Positions 50,261 to 63,304 of a DNA stretch of 64,000 nucleotides are shown here, piece after piece. Position numbers and translations under genes: made by a program. Origin of the DNA: Rhopalosiphum padi (taxonomy: Eukaryota > Arthropoda > Insecta > Hemiptera > Aphididae); assembly GCF_020882245.1 (NCBI RefSeq), contig NC_083598.1, positions 73,723,714-73,787,713 of the forward strand, given 5' to 3'. Within the stretch, counting starts at the first letter, position 1, and the number at the start of each line of letters is the position of its first letter. Under the pieces are notes generated by a model. The model did not search any database. It was not told the DNA's origin and saw only the letters and a program-made list of their open reading frames with translations.

Positions 50261-53200
50261 TTACTTTCGTTTCATTTTAATGAAAACCTGACCAAAATTA
50301 AAATTCAAAAAACTCATCTGAAATGACATTTGTTGATGGTGTACAATGTGTTTGCGTGTATGATATATTTAAAAGACATTAGCTAAAAGCAATTATTATT
50401 TATTTAGTTTCGATGATTTCATTAACATAATAACTAATTGTTGTTGTTTCCAGATGATTGCCATTTGACCATTAAAGCGTATGGCGTAAAAAATTGTAAT
50501 TATTAAAATATATTTACATTTACTGAGGTGCACAAGGTGTAGCACAATGTTTAATTATTATAACTGTATATTTTTCCAGTGTAAAATGTAACTTTAAAAA
50601 CAAATAGAAATAAAATATAGATATAAAACTTAAATCATTGTTTTGTTTTATGAACTTTCTAGCTTTAGTCCCTTTTTAAGCTTTTATATTTTGTAGTTTA
50701 TGGTACGTGGGTTCTATTAAAAAATATTACTAAAAATATGTTGCGCCAACTTACCATCTCATTTAAATTAATTTTAATTCATATATTTATATTTCTAGTG
50801 TTGTGTGAGTTATACTTACGTTTTAAGGTTGTAAAGTAGTTTATTAAAAAAAAGTTAAATTTTACATTAAATAATTAATATACATACCTCCAGGTATTTA
50901 ATCCTTTTTTGTAAATTAAAAACAAAAAATATACTAATTACAAAATATTAATTAAACATAATCAAAATGTTTATGTTAGCAGTTTTACCAGCGCATCAGT
51001 TTTATCATATTTTAGACACCGTGGCGAAAAAATAAATGACATTATTTTTGTAAAATATATAGTAGTTACCTAATTGATAATAGATTTTGTGTTATTTTTA
51101 TATTAAAATTGTCCTCGAAATCTTGGCCATTGACTGCCAATTGATATTTATACTCTAATATATAATATAATAATATTACATTAATATACTGTCATTTTAA
51201 ATGCATTTTATTTAAATATTTTATTTTGGCCAAATTTGTCTAAAAGTATCTCACCGCATTATGTATAGATATAATTATGATGATAATGCATCATTTTTTT
51301 CTCTTTATTATTGTTATTAATTGAAATTTAAAATAAATTATGTAGGATATCATTTAAAAATGTGAAGTATTTATATAATTTTGTTAAATAAAAGAGGGAC
51401 ACTGCTGATATTAAAATGTTAAATACAAATATATAAGACTCAACGCAATTAAAACATTCCACCATGTAAAAACTAAAAATATAAAATTATTTAAATAACA
51501 ACTTTGGAATTATGTAACCGAGTTTACGTTTAGATACAGGGTGTCTCATCACTTGTCTTTCCTTTGTATACATTAAGTACTATACTCTCAACTAAACTTG
51601 AAAACTTATAACAACTATTTAAATATTTAATGAAAATTAATAATTTGAATTCTAAAATATTTACAAAAGCTACTATAATATATGCTCTATACTATATTAT
51701 ATTATATTATTGTATAGCATAACTTATAGGATGTATTATTATGTAAGTTGGGACAGCCTACAATACAATAATCATTTTCAAAAATTTAATATTTCAATAA
51801 ATTAACTTGAAAAATATTTTACCGAGATAATAATGTTAGATTTAACATTTTTATAAATGTGTGTGTTTTTTTTTACTTTTGTTTAGTCTTTATACTTGTT
51901 TTAAAAGAAATATACATTTTATATTTGTATTTGCGAATTTCATATTAATGATTTAGTGAAAAAAAAAAGATCAAAAAATATTTTATTGACCATCTTCACA
52001 TTTAATATGTAATTCAAATTTAAAACCTTGTCATATCAATTTATTTAAAATAAATACAAGCTGATAGAATTTCAAAAAATTATGCAAATATTTTTAGGAA
52101 CTATTATGAAAATAAATCATTTATTTAAATGTTGTTGTCATTACAATTTATTATTCAAACTATTATCATAACTTAATTTTTAGAATATTTATTGCATTTT
52201 GAACATTTTAAAAGTTATATTTAATGAATATCAGGTTCTCACTTCATTAACTAAATTAAATCATACATTTTTCGTTAAAAAAATTATTTAAATACTCATA
52301 TATTATTAAAATGTTTTTATTTTAAAATTGTATGTACCTACTTTATCATTTAAAATATATGCGCATAGGTAGATATTAACATTTTTACAAATAAAACCGA
52401 AGAAGGTATAATAACAGTTTGAAATACTCGCCATGCTTCGTTCACTTTGATTATACTTTACGTATATTGGGAATTAAAAAAAAATTTTTTTATTTAAAGT
52501 ATCATTTTGCTTCACATTCTAATTTATAAAGTGGTTTTATGAAACTTTTGCTGGGATACTAATGTAAAAGTATATAAAAAAAACGTTAAAAACATATATA
52601 TTCTATTAATTATTACTATTTAATAATTTGCTTGTTTTGGCAAAAATATAAAAATAACAATAAATAATTTGAACGATGTGATATATTAAAAATTGGTTTG
52701 TTTTACATTCATAAGGAATACATTTTTGTACGCTTCAATTTAATTAAATTGATTTTACTAAGAATCTGGCAAAATAATATATATATATATATATGTTTAA
52801 TCGAATACATATTTTCATCAAAATAGTTGTAGACATTATTCGTTATGACTAAAACAATTTATTAATTTTAAAATAATTTTTATTTTTTATTTTTAAACGT
52901 TACTTTTTTTAATTACATTTGAGTATTCAATATTTCTATTATTTTTTTTGGGAAATAAGTTATATCAATATATTATAGCACAGTGCAACTATAAGGAATA
53001 TAGATTAACTGAATTTAAACTATACAACTATATAAGATAAGCATTACAATACATCCCAATACACGAATTATCCAAAACCACAAACCACTAATTATTGTAA
53101 TTAACATAACTGCATGTTATATAGTATATACTTAAATAATGTAACATAAACAAATATATTTTCTATATAGGTAAGTCACCACGTAGGTATATAACACATA

Positions 53201-53780
53201 CAAATCAGAACAATGGGGGCCAATATTGAAATAGAATTACCGTACAGCTGTTTCGTTTAATATTTAACAGTAATCAATAATCTAAGTGTACATTTCCAAG
53301 AGCGTAAAACATAATAATATGATAAATCAATATTATATTTTTACGCGTCAAGGTTATTTGCTCACGTAGGGACATTATTGATATTATAATTGGTTTTATA
53401 GATATAGATAGATTTCCCAGCATTTTTTCTTTAATAATGAATTTATTTAAATTTTTAAAAATATATTTTCAAATTCTTGATTTTTTTTGTTATATTTAAG
53501 GAATATCTTGTAGAGGTATATAAACTTCTGTTCTTTCATTCTGTACTGTAAATTATTTAGTGGATAATTTTTTTTAATTCGTGTACCTCATTACTTCGTT
53601 TATATTTACTATTAGTATATGAGTATAATATATAAAGAAGTAATCAACTTTCAAAAATAATGCATGGTTGTGGCTCACATTTTTTTGAATATGATACAAT
53701 AGGGTTTTGTTATAGAGATACGATCCCGTAAATTATTTTAATAATTACTCGTATTTGGTTTTTATTATCATTTTTAAATG
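50261..53780. other. Long AT-rich non-coding stretch
   Basis: No coding, RNA or element signal that I can support, apart from an ACAGGGTGTCTCATC string at 51536-51550 that resembles a mariner-type end without a partner. A TA run sits near 52778-52793. Confidence 0.4.
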
Positions 53781-54480
53781 TACCGCAAAGTTTCGTCGAG
53801 CGCACGGTGCAGCGTTTATATTTTATGAACAGACGACGACATAAATTTCTCATCCACAAACATTACGTCTATTTCCGGTCTATTGATAATGACTACCGGC
53901 AGTGGCAACTGCAGTCGTACCAGAGATGGCGGCGACGGCGACGGTGGTTAATCATACACCCCCTCGATGACGGGCCTAACGACGACGACGACTGCGGCAG
54001 CGGAAAGGTATCGGCAGGTTTTTGGTCCTTCATACGTCAAGAACTTTGTCGAATTTATTTTCCCTTACCCCCCCCCCCCCCTCCCCTATCACCAACACCA
54101 ACGAACGGCATAATAGCGACGGTGACAAAAATGTATAGAAAGCAAAATGCACGTAGTCTGAAAACGGGAAAGAAAAAGATATATTATACTATGCGCCGGT
54201 GCAGACAGCAAAAAGCGGCAGTATGTATAAATATATAAGATATAAAGCTTTGATCACATTTCCGGTTGTGTGCTATTGCCGCCGCCGTCAACGACGATTT
54301 TCTCGTTAGTCCCCGGAGAATGGCAGTGGAAAAAGTTTCGGCGACGGTCCGATGAGGGTGGAATTCGAATAATGTCCGTCTTTTCATACATATACATATA
54401 TTACTTAACGTATACAAAATAGTCGACGCTTGTTCGCACGGCGATCGGAGTCCATTTTGTGTATTATGCGCCTATCGATT
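53781..54480. promoter_or_regulatory. GC-richer island with a C14 run
   Basis: Balanced-composition DNA with GGCGACGGCGACGG repeats and a C14 run at 54068-54081. The 143-codon plus-strand frame is Arg- and Pro-rich because of these simple repeats, and I do not accept it as a gene. Possible regulatory DNA. Confidence 0.22.
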
Positions 54481-54762
54481 TGTTTGTGCTTCGCAGGTCT
54501 AAAAACGTTATTAGACATATTGTATAATATCACTGTAATGCTTGGCAGAAAAATGTTTACTCGTAAATACAACAACAATAACAGAATATCTATCTCTTTT
54601 GAGATTAACTTGTAGTGTTTGCAATAAGTTAAATCGTCGTGCTATAGTCTTGAGACCAATTTGTTGTGGGTTTAACGACAAAACATAGTGCACACAAAAG
54701 TACATGTAAAAATAAAATAAACTTATATAATATTACACACAATATTTGAATATTATTTAGGG

Positions 54763-55074
54763 CAGCGGTTCTCAAACTGTGGTACGCGTACCACTAGTGG
54801 TACGCGAAAGACTTCATGGTGGTACGCGGAGGGCCGTTTTTGGATAATAAACCCATTCAATTATTTCTTCCAATTCATATCTTATTTTAAAAAACTAATA
54901 AATAAAAAATAATTATACTGCAGTTGTAGTATTTTACTGATTTATTATTTAAAATAAATGTATTTAACTATACAATTTGGAATTTGGATCGTTCTATTTT
55001 TAATCATTAGTGGTACGCGACTGATTGATAATATAGTTAAGTGGTACGTAAAAAAAAAAGTTTGAGAACCGCTG
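54763..55074. mobile_element. Non-autonomous hAT-type element with perfect 8-bp target duplication
   Basis: Inverted ends CAGCGGTTCTCAAAC and its exact complement GTTTGAGAACCGCTG bound a 312-bp element. Both sides carry the 8-bp duplication ATTTAGGG (54755-54762 and 55075-55082). CAG-start ends with an 8-bp duplication are characteristic of hAT transposons. Subterminal GTGGTACGCG motifs occur several times near both ends and are probably transposase sites. There is no open frame, so movement would need a hAT transposase in trans. Confidence 0.9.
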
Positions 55075-55082
55075 ATTTAGGG

Positions 55083-57059
55083 TATGAAGATGTAATGCAT
55101 ATAGAATAGTATCTATGCGAAGTGCGGTTATCTCGTATACTACGACCATAGATACAATTACACGAATAGGGGCTTTAGTGTGGTTCAAGTCTCCCCAGAA
55201 ATTAAAAAAGCTCATCAAAAATACTTCTGAAAGAAATGACAATATTATGTACAAATTATAGTAGCTAAAATAGTTGTGTGCTTAAACCTACCAAGAGGAA
55301 AAATATTTTTCGATGAAATCATATTATTATATATATTTAGTGTGCATTGAATATAATTTATATAACAAATACAATATTATATATATTGGTCAACATCTTG
55401 GCGATTTGCCTGTCAGAGGTAGCATTACATATTATCATTAATTATTACGTATTTATGTAAATATCTACAAACAAATTGGTAAAGTTTTAGTAGTCGGCCG
55501 TATTATTTTTCTTTTTTAAACATTATACCCAGTTGTATAATAATTTATAAACTATGTTAATATATTAATTTAATCTTTTGCCAAAAATAAAAAAATGTGT
55601 ACTCATAAAATATAGTGATCGATTTTCAATTATTTATGTATCTGCATATACTTCGTGTATTATGACGATGTATCAGATCGAACACAAGTCATTCTTAGCC
55701 ATCCCTCTCCAAACTTAAAATGCTGTTTGAGCTTGTGAATGCGAGGCATATAATGTATAATAATATTATCATTGTATTATTGTCTGACGATGACAACAAC
55801 AAGCGGTCTCTCGGTGTTTATATTACGCTTGAGTTGATTCTGTGCTCGGTGTTGTCTCCAGTGCCTACCTACTCGACGGGATTTGATTATGTTTGAGAAT
55901 AATCAATTACGCGGAGATTAAGGTTTCGAACGAATGGGATTTCGTTTTAGGTACATGACTCACATATACATACATAACATAACATAATACACATATATAG
56001 GGTGATTCACTAAACTTGATTAACTCCATTTTCTTTTTTTTATCTATTTATTCGAATTCTAATTTTTGGAATTACTAAGTACGAGTATATTTAAATTCTA
56101 TAATATATCATTATCAAATAATACTATTTTTTCATATATACCATTTAAAAAAAAAAAGGTTTGTCTTATCCATCACAAAATTGACAAATTTACCAAAATT
56201 CTCTGTAATATGTAACGTTCTGTTATATTACAGATATATTAAGGTCTTAAATTTGTCACCGACTGCCGGATAATATTTACAATACGAGAAATGACTTTAC
56301 ACGCTTATATATTTTAACTATTAATAGAATATTTAATAAACGATCCAATTGCACATCTATTTGTTATTTCATGAACGTTTCCTTGGAATCACAACACACT
56401 ACAATATACTCGTTCAAAGTTATAAGCATGATTTAACGTTTTCGATCGTTTTTAGATTAAAAAAAACAATTAACAGTTCCGAGCTCACGGCACACCACGA
56501 TGTTCACGGCGTAATATAATCACTGAATTAAGGAGTATCTTTTGGCGGTACAAACTTTTTTTCTTAAAATGAAAACAGAACTTTTTATTTTTAATTGTTA
56601 AGTGTTATATATTTTTTGAAAACCTTGATGTTATTCAATGTATAAATAAAAATAAAATGAGTGATTTCTCAGCTATTTAACTTTATGTTCTACAAGGATA
56701 ATATTATCCTAGTCAATGACAATAGATTTAAAAGACTATATTACAGTGAGTTGTTTATTTTTGGTCTAACCCCGCCAAACAATTGGTTTTATTAAAATAT
56801 GTGTTTGATAAAAACTTTCAACATATATTTGATTTGTTGCTATTGTTGAATTTGTTTGAGAGTTTGACTAATGTGAACTATCATTAATACGTTTTATGGT
56901 AATATTTATAATTATTACAAAAAAATATTAAAAGCATTGTGTGGTTATGTAAATTTGTTTGCATATTTAAATGATAGCTATACAAATTTAAGCTTCCTCG
57001 CTAACATTTTACTATATCCCTATTTATACGATTAATATGCATAGCTAGTAGTTGACAAA
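55083..57059. other. AT-rich non-coding stretch
   Basis: No supported gene. A balanced patch at 55660-55960 has no open frame of interest. AGGGTGATTCAC at 55999-56010 resembles a mariner-type end, without a visible partner. Confidence 0.4.
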
Positions 57060-57600
57060 AGTTAACTGTAAATTTGTCAACTCTCGGTGATCGGCCAAAC
57101 CAAAATGTCACAGCGATTCACATCGATCGGTTTTCGTTTTCGTTTCCTAGTTCGAAATTCGTACACGTGACGAATTTTATCGTGTCGAGTATATATATTA
57201 TACATAATATACGTAATATTATAAATTATAATATTCTAGTCGCAGTGTTTTCCGCATTCCAGCGCGTCCGCGAACACTTTTACCTACAGTATTTGCGTCT
57301 GATCACGTGATCTGCCAATTCGATTCTATATTATTTAAATTTTATTTTCGAGTTCTGTCACACTGAAATGTTCTTTCCGAAAATTGTCCATTCCTAATAA
57401 TATAATATTATGCACTGTAGGTACTCATGCTCATTCGTTATTCTCTCAGTCCTATCGTCTCATCAACCCATCATCTTTGCTGTTACACTCTACACAGGTG
57501 CACGTAGCTGCGTGCTCAACACCCCATTTCAAATATTTCGGGAAAAGCAAATTTGTATTCGTCTGACCGATATTGGTAAAATCGTGATCTAAATGCGTGA
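57060..57600. promoter_or_regulatory. Small GC-richer island
   Basis: CpG-containing patch with overlapping short frames that show no family features. Regulatory role inferred from composition only. Confidence 0.18.
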
Positions 57601-58541
57601 TTCTCTCATTCTAAAAATGATAAGTGGGTGTATATTATAATATTCAACGTTTTCGTTTAATATAAGTACCACCTTTTATACGCATTATGCCTAGCCAGAT
57701 ACATAATATTACATACGTCATAATAACAATATGATTATATAACATCTCGTACAATAATAATTTCATGGTTTTACGACCGTTATGTTTACTAAAACTATCG
57801 CGGAACGCATCATCGAAATGCACTCTATTTTAATCCGCTCGGCATTTGAAATAATAATACACCCCCGTTTTTGACAACCAAATCCATAATCATTATTATA
57901 TTGTTCCTGTTTTAATGATTTATTATATTATATCCTTATAATACATATTATATTATAACCACATAACATATTCCGAAACAGTCGATCGTCGATGTGTAAT
58001 ATATTATGCACTTAGAGACACTTCACATGCGATTACCATCACCAACCGATATATACCTGTTAATATATTATTATACATTTCGTACAGTTCGTATAATAAT
58101 ATTATATTAACCACTAACCAGACGTCCAATATCCCGGTTACGTATTTGGTATGCGTATTTGGTACCGGCGTACATATATTTGCCGACTTTGTGCGCTATA
58201 GCTATAAGTATTTGTATATATAATTAGCACTTACCGTGTCTCGCATAATATAGTTTGTGTTAAAATGTATTATTATATGGATACCCATAGGTTATATACA
58301 GTATATAGACGCGTTCAGTATTAAAATATCGATTTTAGCTGTTTTATTTTAAATCGAGTTCTTGTATTAGGTTTATATTATGCACCTATCAGATTTCTCA
58401 GTTATAATAATTATAAAAACTGTATTTTTAAAAATTGATAAACATATACTACCTGTATATCATATTATTGTTCATATTTAACACATTCGAAGCAAACGAA
58501 TAATTAAATAATTAATTTGATCTTATAAGTTGCGGCTGTAT
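57601..58541. other. AT-rich non-coding stretch
   Basis: No gene signal. A short tandem of GTATTTGGTA units occurs at about 58142-58165. Confidence 0.4.
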
Positions 58542-58549
58542 ACCTGTAT

Positions 58550-59010
58550 GGGCATCGCCCATTTGTGGCAAAAAAAATTAATTCGTTTTGGGTATATCCC
58601 ATTTGCGCCAAATTCACCTGGTATAATTATAATAAAATAATATATTTTTTTCTCAAATAATAAACAATAGTAAGAATTTTATTTAAATCATAGTCAATTT
58701 TAAAAGTTATAATTTATAATTTTCTATTGCTTTTAAAGTAGTTTTTAATCTTTTTTTAACTTGTGAATTTTTTTTGGGGTTAGGTATATTTTTAACACTA
58801 CTATTGACAGACTTATAAAAATAACTTTATTATACGTTACAGAAACGACGTCTTTTAAATTATGAATTAACCAATTATTTAATGTAAAATGTTTAAACAG
58901 GTAAATTTGGCGCAAATGGGTGGTCGAAAAAAACATACCTTTTTTATTTTGGCGCAAATGAGCTATACCCAAAATGAATTTATTTTTTTTGGCGCAAATG
59001 GGTAACTCCC
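58550..59010. mobile_element. Non-autonomous DNA transposon with long inverted ends and 8-bp target duplication
   Basis: Ends GGGC... and ...TCCC are flanked by ACCTGTAT on both sides (58542-58549 and 59011-59018). About 63 bp of each end are inverted copies, differing at roughly a fifth of positions. Each end contains two copies of a CCATTTGCGCCAAA-like motif, and another copy lies at about 58904-58920. The interior has no open frame. GGG-type ends with an 8-9-bp duplication suggest a Mutator-like superfamily, but other 8-bp families cannot be excluded. Confidence 0.85.
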
Positions 59011-59018
59011 ACCTGTAT

Positions 59019-60827
59019 AATATATATTTTAAAATTTAAACATATTGCTGTATACGTTTAATATATATTAATAATTCGTAACTCTGTGTATCTACTCATA
59101 TGTATTTTTACCTAATGGTCATAAATTATTGTAATAATTAAACAAAATGTATATGTTTGTTAAATGCATACTATACGTAGATGAATGTATAGACTAACTG
59201 GAGAATGGAATTCAAGCTTAATACCCTCTACTAGCCTGAGTATAGAATGGATAGAGTGGATAGAGTATAGAGTTTATTAGTTAGAACGTAATAACAAATG
59301 TAAAGGTATTTTGTTTGGATGATTAAAATAACTAAATTTAAATATATTCAACGGGAAAGAGAGGGGGAAAACGGAAAAGAATTTTAAGTTTCAGTTTTAT
59401 TAGCCATTAAAGTTCGTGACGAAATTATAAATTTTATTTTACTCTATATTTGACTTTTGGATAACGGTCTCTCGCTTCGATTTCTTTGTTTTCAACTGTT
59501 TTTGGTTGAACAACCTGAATGGTTATTAAGGTTCCCAAAAGAGACGCTTAATTTTAATTAATTCTAAATGGCTATAAATATATACGAATTCGTTAAGTCT
59601 AAACAGTAAACGGATTTGGAAAGTTAATACTTTTATTGTATCCGTTGAAATTAAATATTACTTCAGTTCCCTCAAACGAATATCCAGCAGGTTAATTATA
59701 CATTCAATTATTGACATTTATAAGACTTTTCAGTAGGTATTTAATTATATTTAGGTATTGACCATTATTGATAATTGGAAGAGTTAAACCCAATAAAAAC
59801 ACAGGATATGTTAATTAATTATACTGGCCATAAGGTCATTAACTAACAATAATATATTTTTCTTAATGCCGAACATTGATTATTATTGTATTATACTATT
59901 ATGAAGCGTGTTCAATGTTCATTGACAGCCAATGTATAGTAATACCCAAGTATGGTCTAGGTCTCTAGGAGGTTTCTAACATTTTAATAAAATGTCACAA
60001 AAACGTATTATACCCGTAGGCATGACCTGTTTTAGCATTAGCAATGTCCTACAATAGAAGCTCGTTTTAATTTAATTTTTTTTTCTAAAATCAGTTGTTA
60101 AGTAACAAGGTATATTATACACGTTTTACTGAGTGTTTTCATATCACTTTTTTCGGTGTTAATTTTTTTTTCTTGTTATATATGCCCTATGGTATTCAAA
60201 TTGTCATTATTTTTAAGTAAAAATTGAAATGTATATTTTATTTATACTATAAATTAATGAATACTATAAAAAAATGTATTATTATAATAATAGAATCATT
60301 TTGTGAAAAATATATAGTATCTACAATGTTTTTAGTCATATTCTTTAGTAAGTACATTTGTACTAAAACACTTATTGATGTATTGAACACTGATTTAATC
60401 AATGTGTATATTACAGTCACAGTGTCGTGTTCATTGATATAAATTAGAAAATTATAACACTATTTGTATAAAATAAACGTCATTTTTCAAAAAAAAAAAA
60501 AAATATATATTAAATACGATACAAGTCACTATAGTAAATATTTTGGTGAATCAAATATTTAGTGAGGTGCAATAAATTGGTAAACAATAGATATCAATTA
60601 AAAAAAAAAAAATTAAACATCCTTTTTCGTTTACGTAAGGAAAAAGAATAATTTTGGGACGCTCAGGTCTTACTTTAAATCAAATCCTGTAGCCTGCAGG
60701 TATTATGCTGTTGGGGCATTAAATCGTTTTTCTTATTAAAAAGTCACTAGTGTACAACTATGATGGCTCGACAGTTACAAAGAGCAAAGAGCATGTAACT
60801 TATACCAAATTTTTTTTCGTATTTCAG
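59019..60827. other. AT-rich non-coding stretch before the acidic exon
   Basis: No gene is seen. It contains a short GATAGAGT tandem near 59248-59272 and would be intron of the gene whose exon follows. The last bases form the pyrimidine-rich acceptor TTTTTTTTCGTATTTCAG. Confidence 0.4.
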
Positions 60828-61065
60828 AAATCGCGGCATCATAGGCTTCAGGAAATTCACGGCAGCAGTAACACGCAGGTGTCGGTGACCGACGACGCTA
60901 CTCTGCTGCTGCCAACAGTCAAACCCGGCGATGAGTACGTGCAAGAATCGGACGAAGACGTAGAAGACAACGGTGGCGACGACGACGACGATGAAAATGA
61001 CGACGATGACGGCGATGAAAGTGACGAAGAAGGCGAGGAGTCAGCCGAAGTGTTGGAAAAACAAA
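60828..61065 (+). CDS. Probable internal exon of an unrecognised gene, very acidic
   Basis: A 238-nt segment starts after a strong acceptor (pyrimidine tract, TTTCAG) and ends at AAA|GTAAGTACC, a near-consensus donor. In the open frame it begins KSRHHRLQEIHGSSNTQVSV and continues to TLLLPTVKPGDEYVQESDED before a long Asp/Glu run. It enters in phase 0 and leaves in phase 1. Use of both Asp codons and the sharp composition change at the splice sites support a real exon. The acidic run suggests a disordered cytoplasmic or nuclear segment, but I cannot name the family. The frame reads on past the donor to 61310 with a basic, less convincing sequence. No partner exons are recognised, so flanking introns are long. 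Confidence 0.6.
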
Positions 61066-63255
61066 GTAAGTACCTATATAAAATGGCAATTAAAATATTC
61101 GTTTTCGACGATGCGCACGGTACTATGTGTTTACGCGCACGGATTTTGAATAGTGTTCGTCTTGAGCGTTGGAAAAATAAAAAAATTAAAATTAAAAAAC
61201 AGTGTAATCGCGGAAAAAAATCTTACCACGCTGTCGTGGATACTCGCTCACCATTATATTACAGTAAGCTTCCCCGTTCGCTAAACGTTGTTGTCCGACG
61301 GACGGCATAATAGCCTCCGAACACTTAGATGATGATAGATAACGTAACCTCCGTAGACGTGCAAAGCGCTAATTTTTTTCTCCCTCGAAAAGAGCATTTT
61401 TTATCACCAGACTTTGGAACAATGTGTTACACGAAACGCACGCGGTCCCTGCAAAGTTTTGAAGGGTGTTACTGCAGCAATATAATATATAAATTATGTA
61501 TGGTCGCGGGCCGCGGTCGTCGTCGTTCTTCGAATATTCGTGTATAGCCACCACCGCCACTTCGGTAATATTATTGTTGTACATATTTTATAACTCGATA
61601 TTTGGAAAATGTTATATATAGACAACGCTGGGCCAACCTGACCTAAACCTAACCTCAAATCATTTATGAATTTATCTATCGTCTGACCTGACCTTATAGA
61701 TGTTATCCAACCACCAACCAGTAACAATCTAACGGCCTTCCAAATATCGATTGGTGTTGTGCGATAAAACAATCTTCCTCTATATTATAGTCTATAATAT
61801 GTGAAACGTATATCACTGTGTGCAAACGAGCTCGAGTGCACGACGTTCGAAAATAAATAATTATACCTATATATACGATATCCACGAGTCACGACCAGTC
61901 AGTCATCCTGTTCTAAATACATATTATATACCTAACTTAACCCCGGACTTGGGAAACAATTTTAATTACAATACGCAGTATTGTCATTGCTCTGCAAGAA
62001 AGCATTTAAGTTGCACGCTTTTATGCAATATATAGAGGACACACAAGTACCTTAATAGTTATAAACTCGCTCAAAGTTTTACTGTACATATTATATTTAA
62101 TTAACATCGAATGGCCCGAACTTTTAATATTGCAGCGTACAGACCAGATGACAAACCCGTGCGCAACACGAATTTCGAATTAAATAAATAATAACGATTT
62201 TAACAATGTGTAATACAGGCTACACATATAATAATAATAATTATTATTATTATTTAGATGGACGTGGTACCGCGATTTTCTGTTTTAAAGAATTAGTGTA
62301 GTGTACATGCAATACCTATCCCCCCCCCTTCGCGATTGAACTTTTTTTTTTAATAAACATGCGAATAATTTGCGTGCCATTAGCAGCAAGAATTTGCACG
62401 ACTATTTTTAGAATTTTAATGAGAAAACTGGAAAAACGGGACAGGCCGTACCCTGCATGTGCGTGTAGAAAAATAAAATTAACATTTATTCGTCTAAAAC
62501 CGTTCGGCATTTTTTGGAATATACAATGGTATTTATTAATTGAAATCATTCCACGGGAAAAGTGACTGCGGACACTGCAGTATATAATATATACCGAGAG
62601 TTATCGCGTATTGTGTTATAATATTATTATTGTACTACATAACATATAGGTAGTCGTATAAATATATATTAATTTATTTATTTATTGATGAATGTAACGT
62701 CCCGTGGGCGAGAGCGACGCACAGTTTACAATACGAGATAATTCATTAAATATACATGCCGCTAAACATACATAATTTTAACTTAGACTGAGTATTATAT
62801 GGTCATTAAATAATAAATATTATTAGATATTATACAACATAATATGTGTGTACGCAGCAACAATGTCGCGGGTATTATTTTCGCAACGTTTGGGATAATG
62901 TTTTCGCCGGTTGACACGGAATTAAAGAAAGCATATTAATACGTATAATATATATTGTATTATTAGAAAACACAACGCAGCGTAGTACGTCATAATGTCC
63001 GCACTCGGCGGGTACATCGGATCAACCCTTTTGGCTTTTACAATCGGTTTGCCGCTCGTCTGGGGGTTGTTAGACGGCGCGATATGGTTTTGACTTCAAC
63101 GTGCCGCTGAAAATTTCTCGGCGGAATTAATTATTTTATTCGCGCGATGTTTTCAACTCCGTATAATTTCGGCAAACAGACGAATTGTTTGCGTTACGCG
63201 AGAACGCGCGTTATATTATATTATTCGTTCGGGTCTGCTGGTGTTTTTGTTTTTG

Positions 63256-63304
<49 letters not shown>

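Noticed and set aside
53807..54238. 143-codon plus-strand frame with Arg, Asp and Pro runs
   Set aside because: The runs come from CGG, GAC and C14 simple repeats, and no splice or family evidence supports coding.
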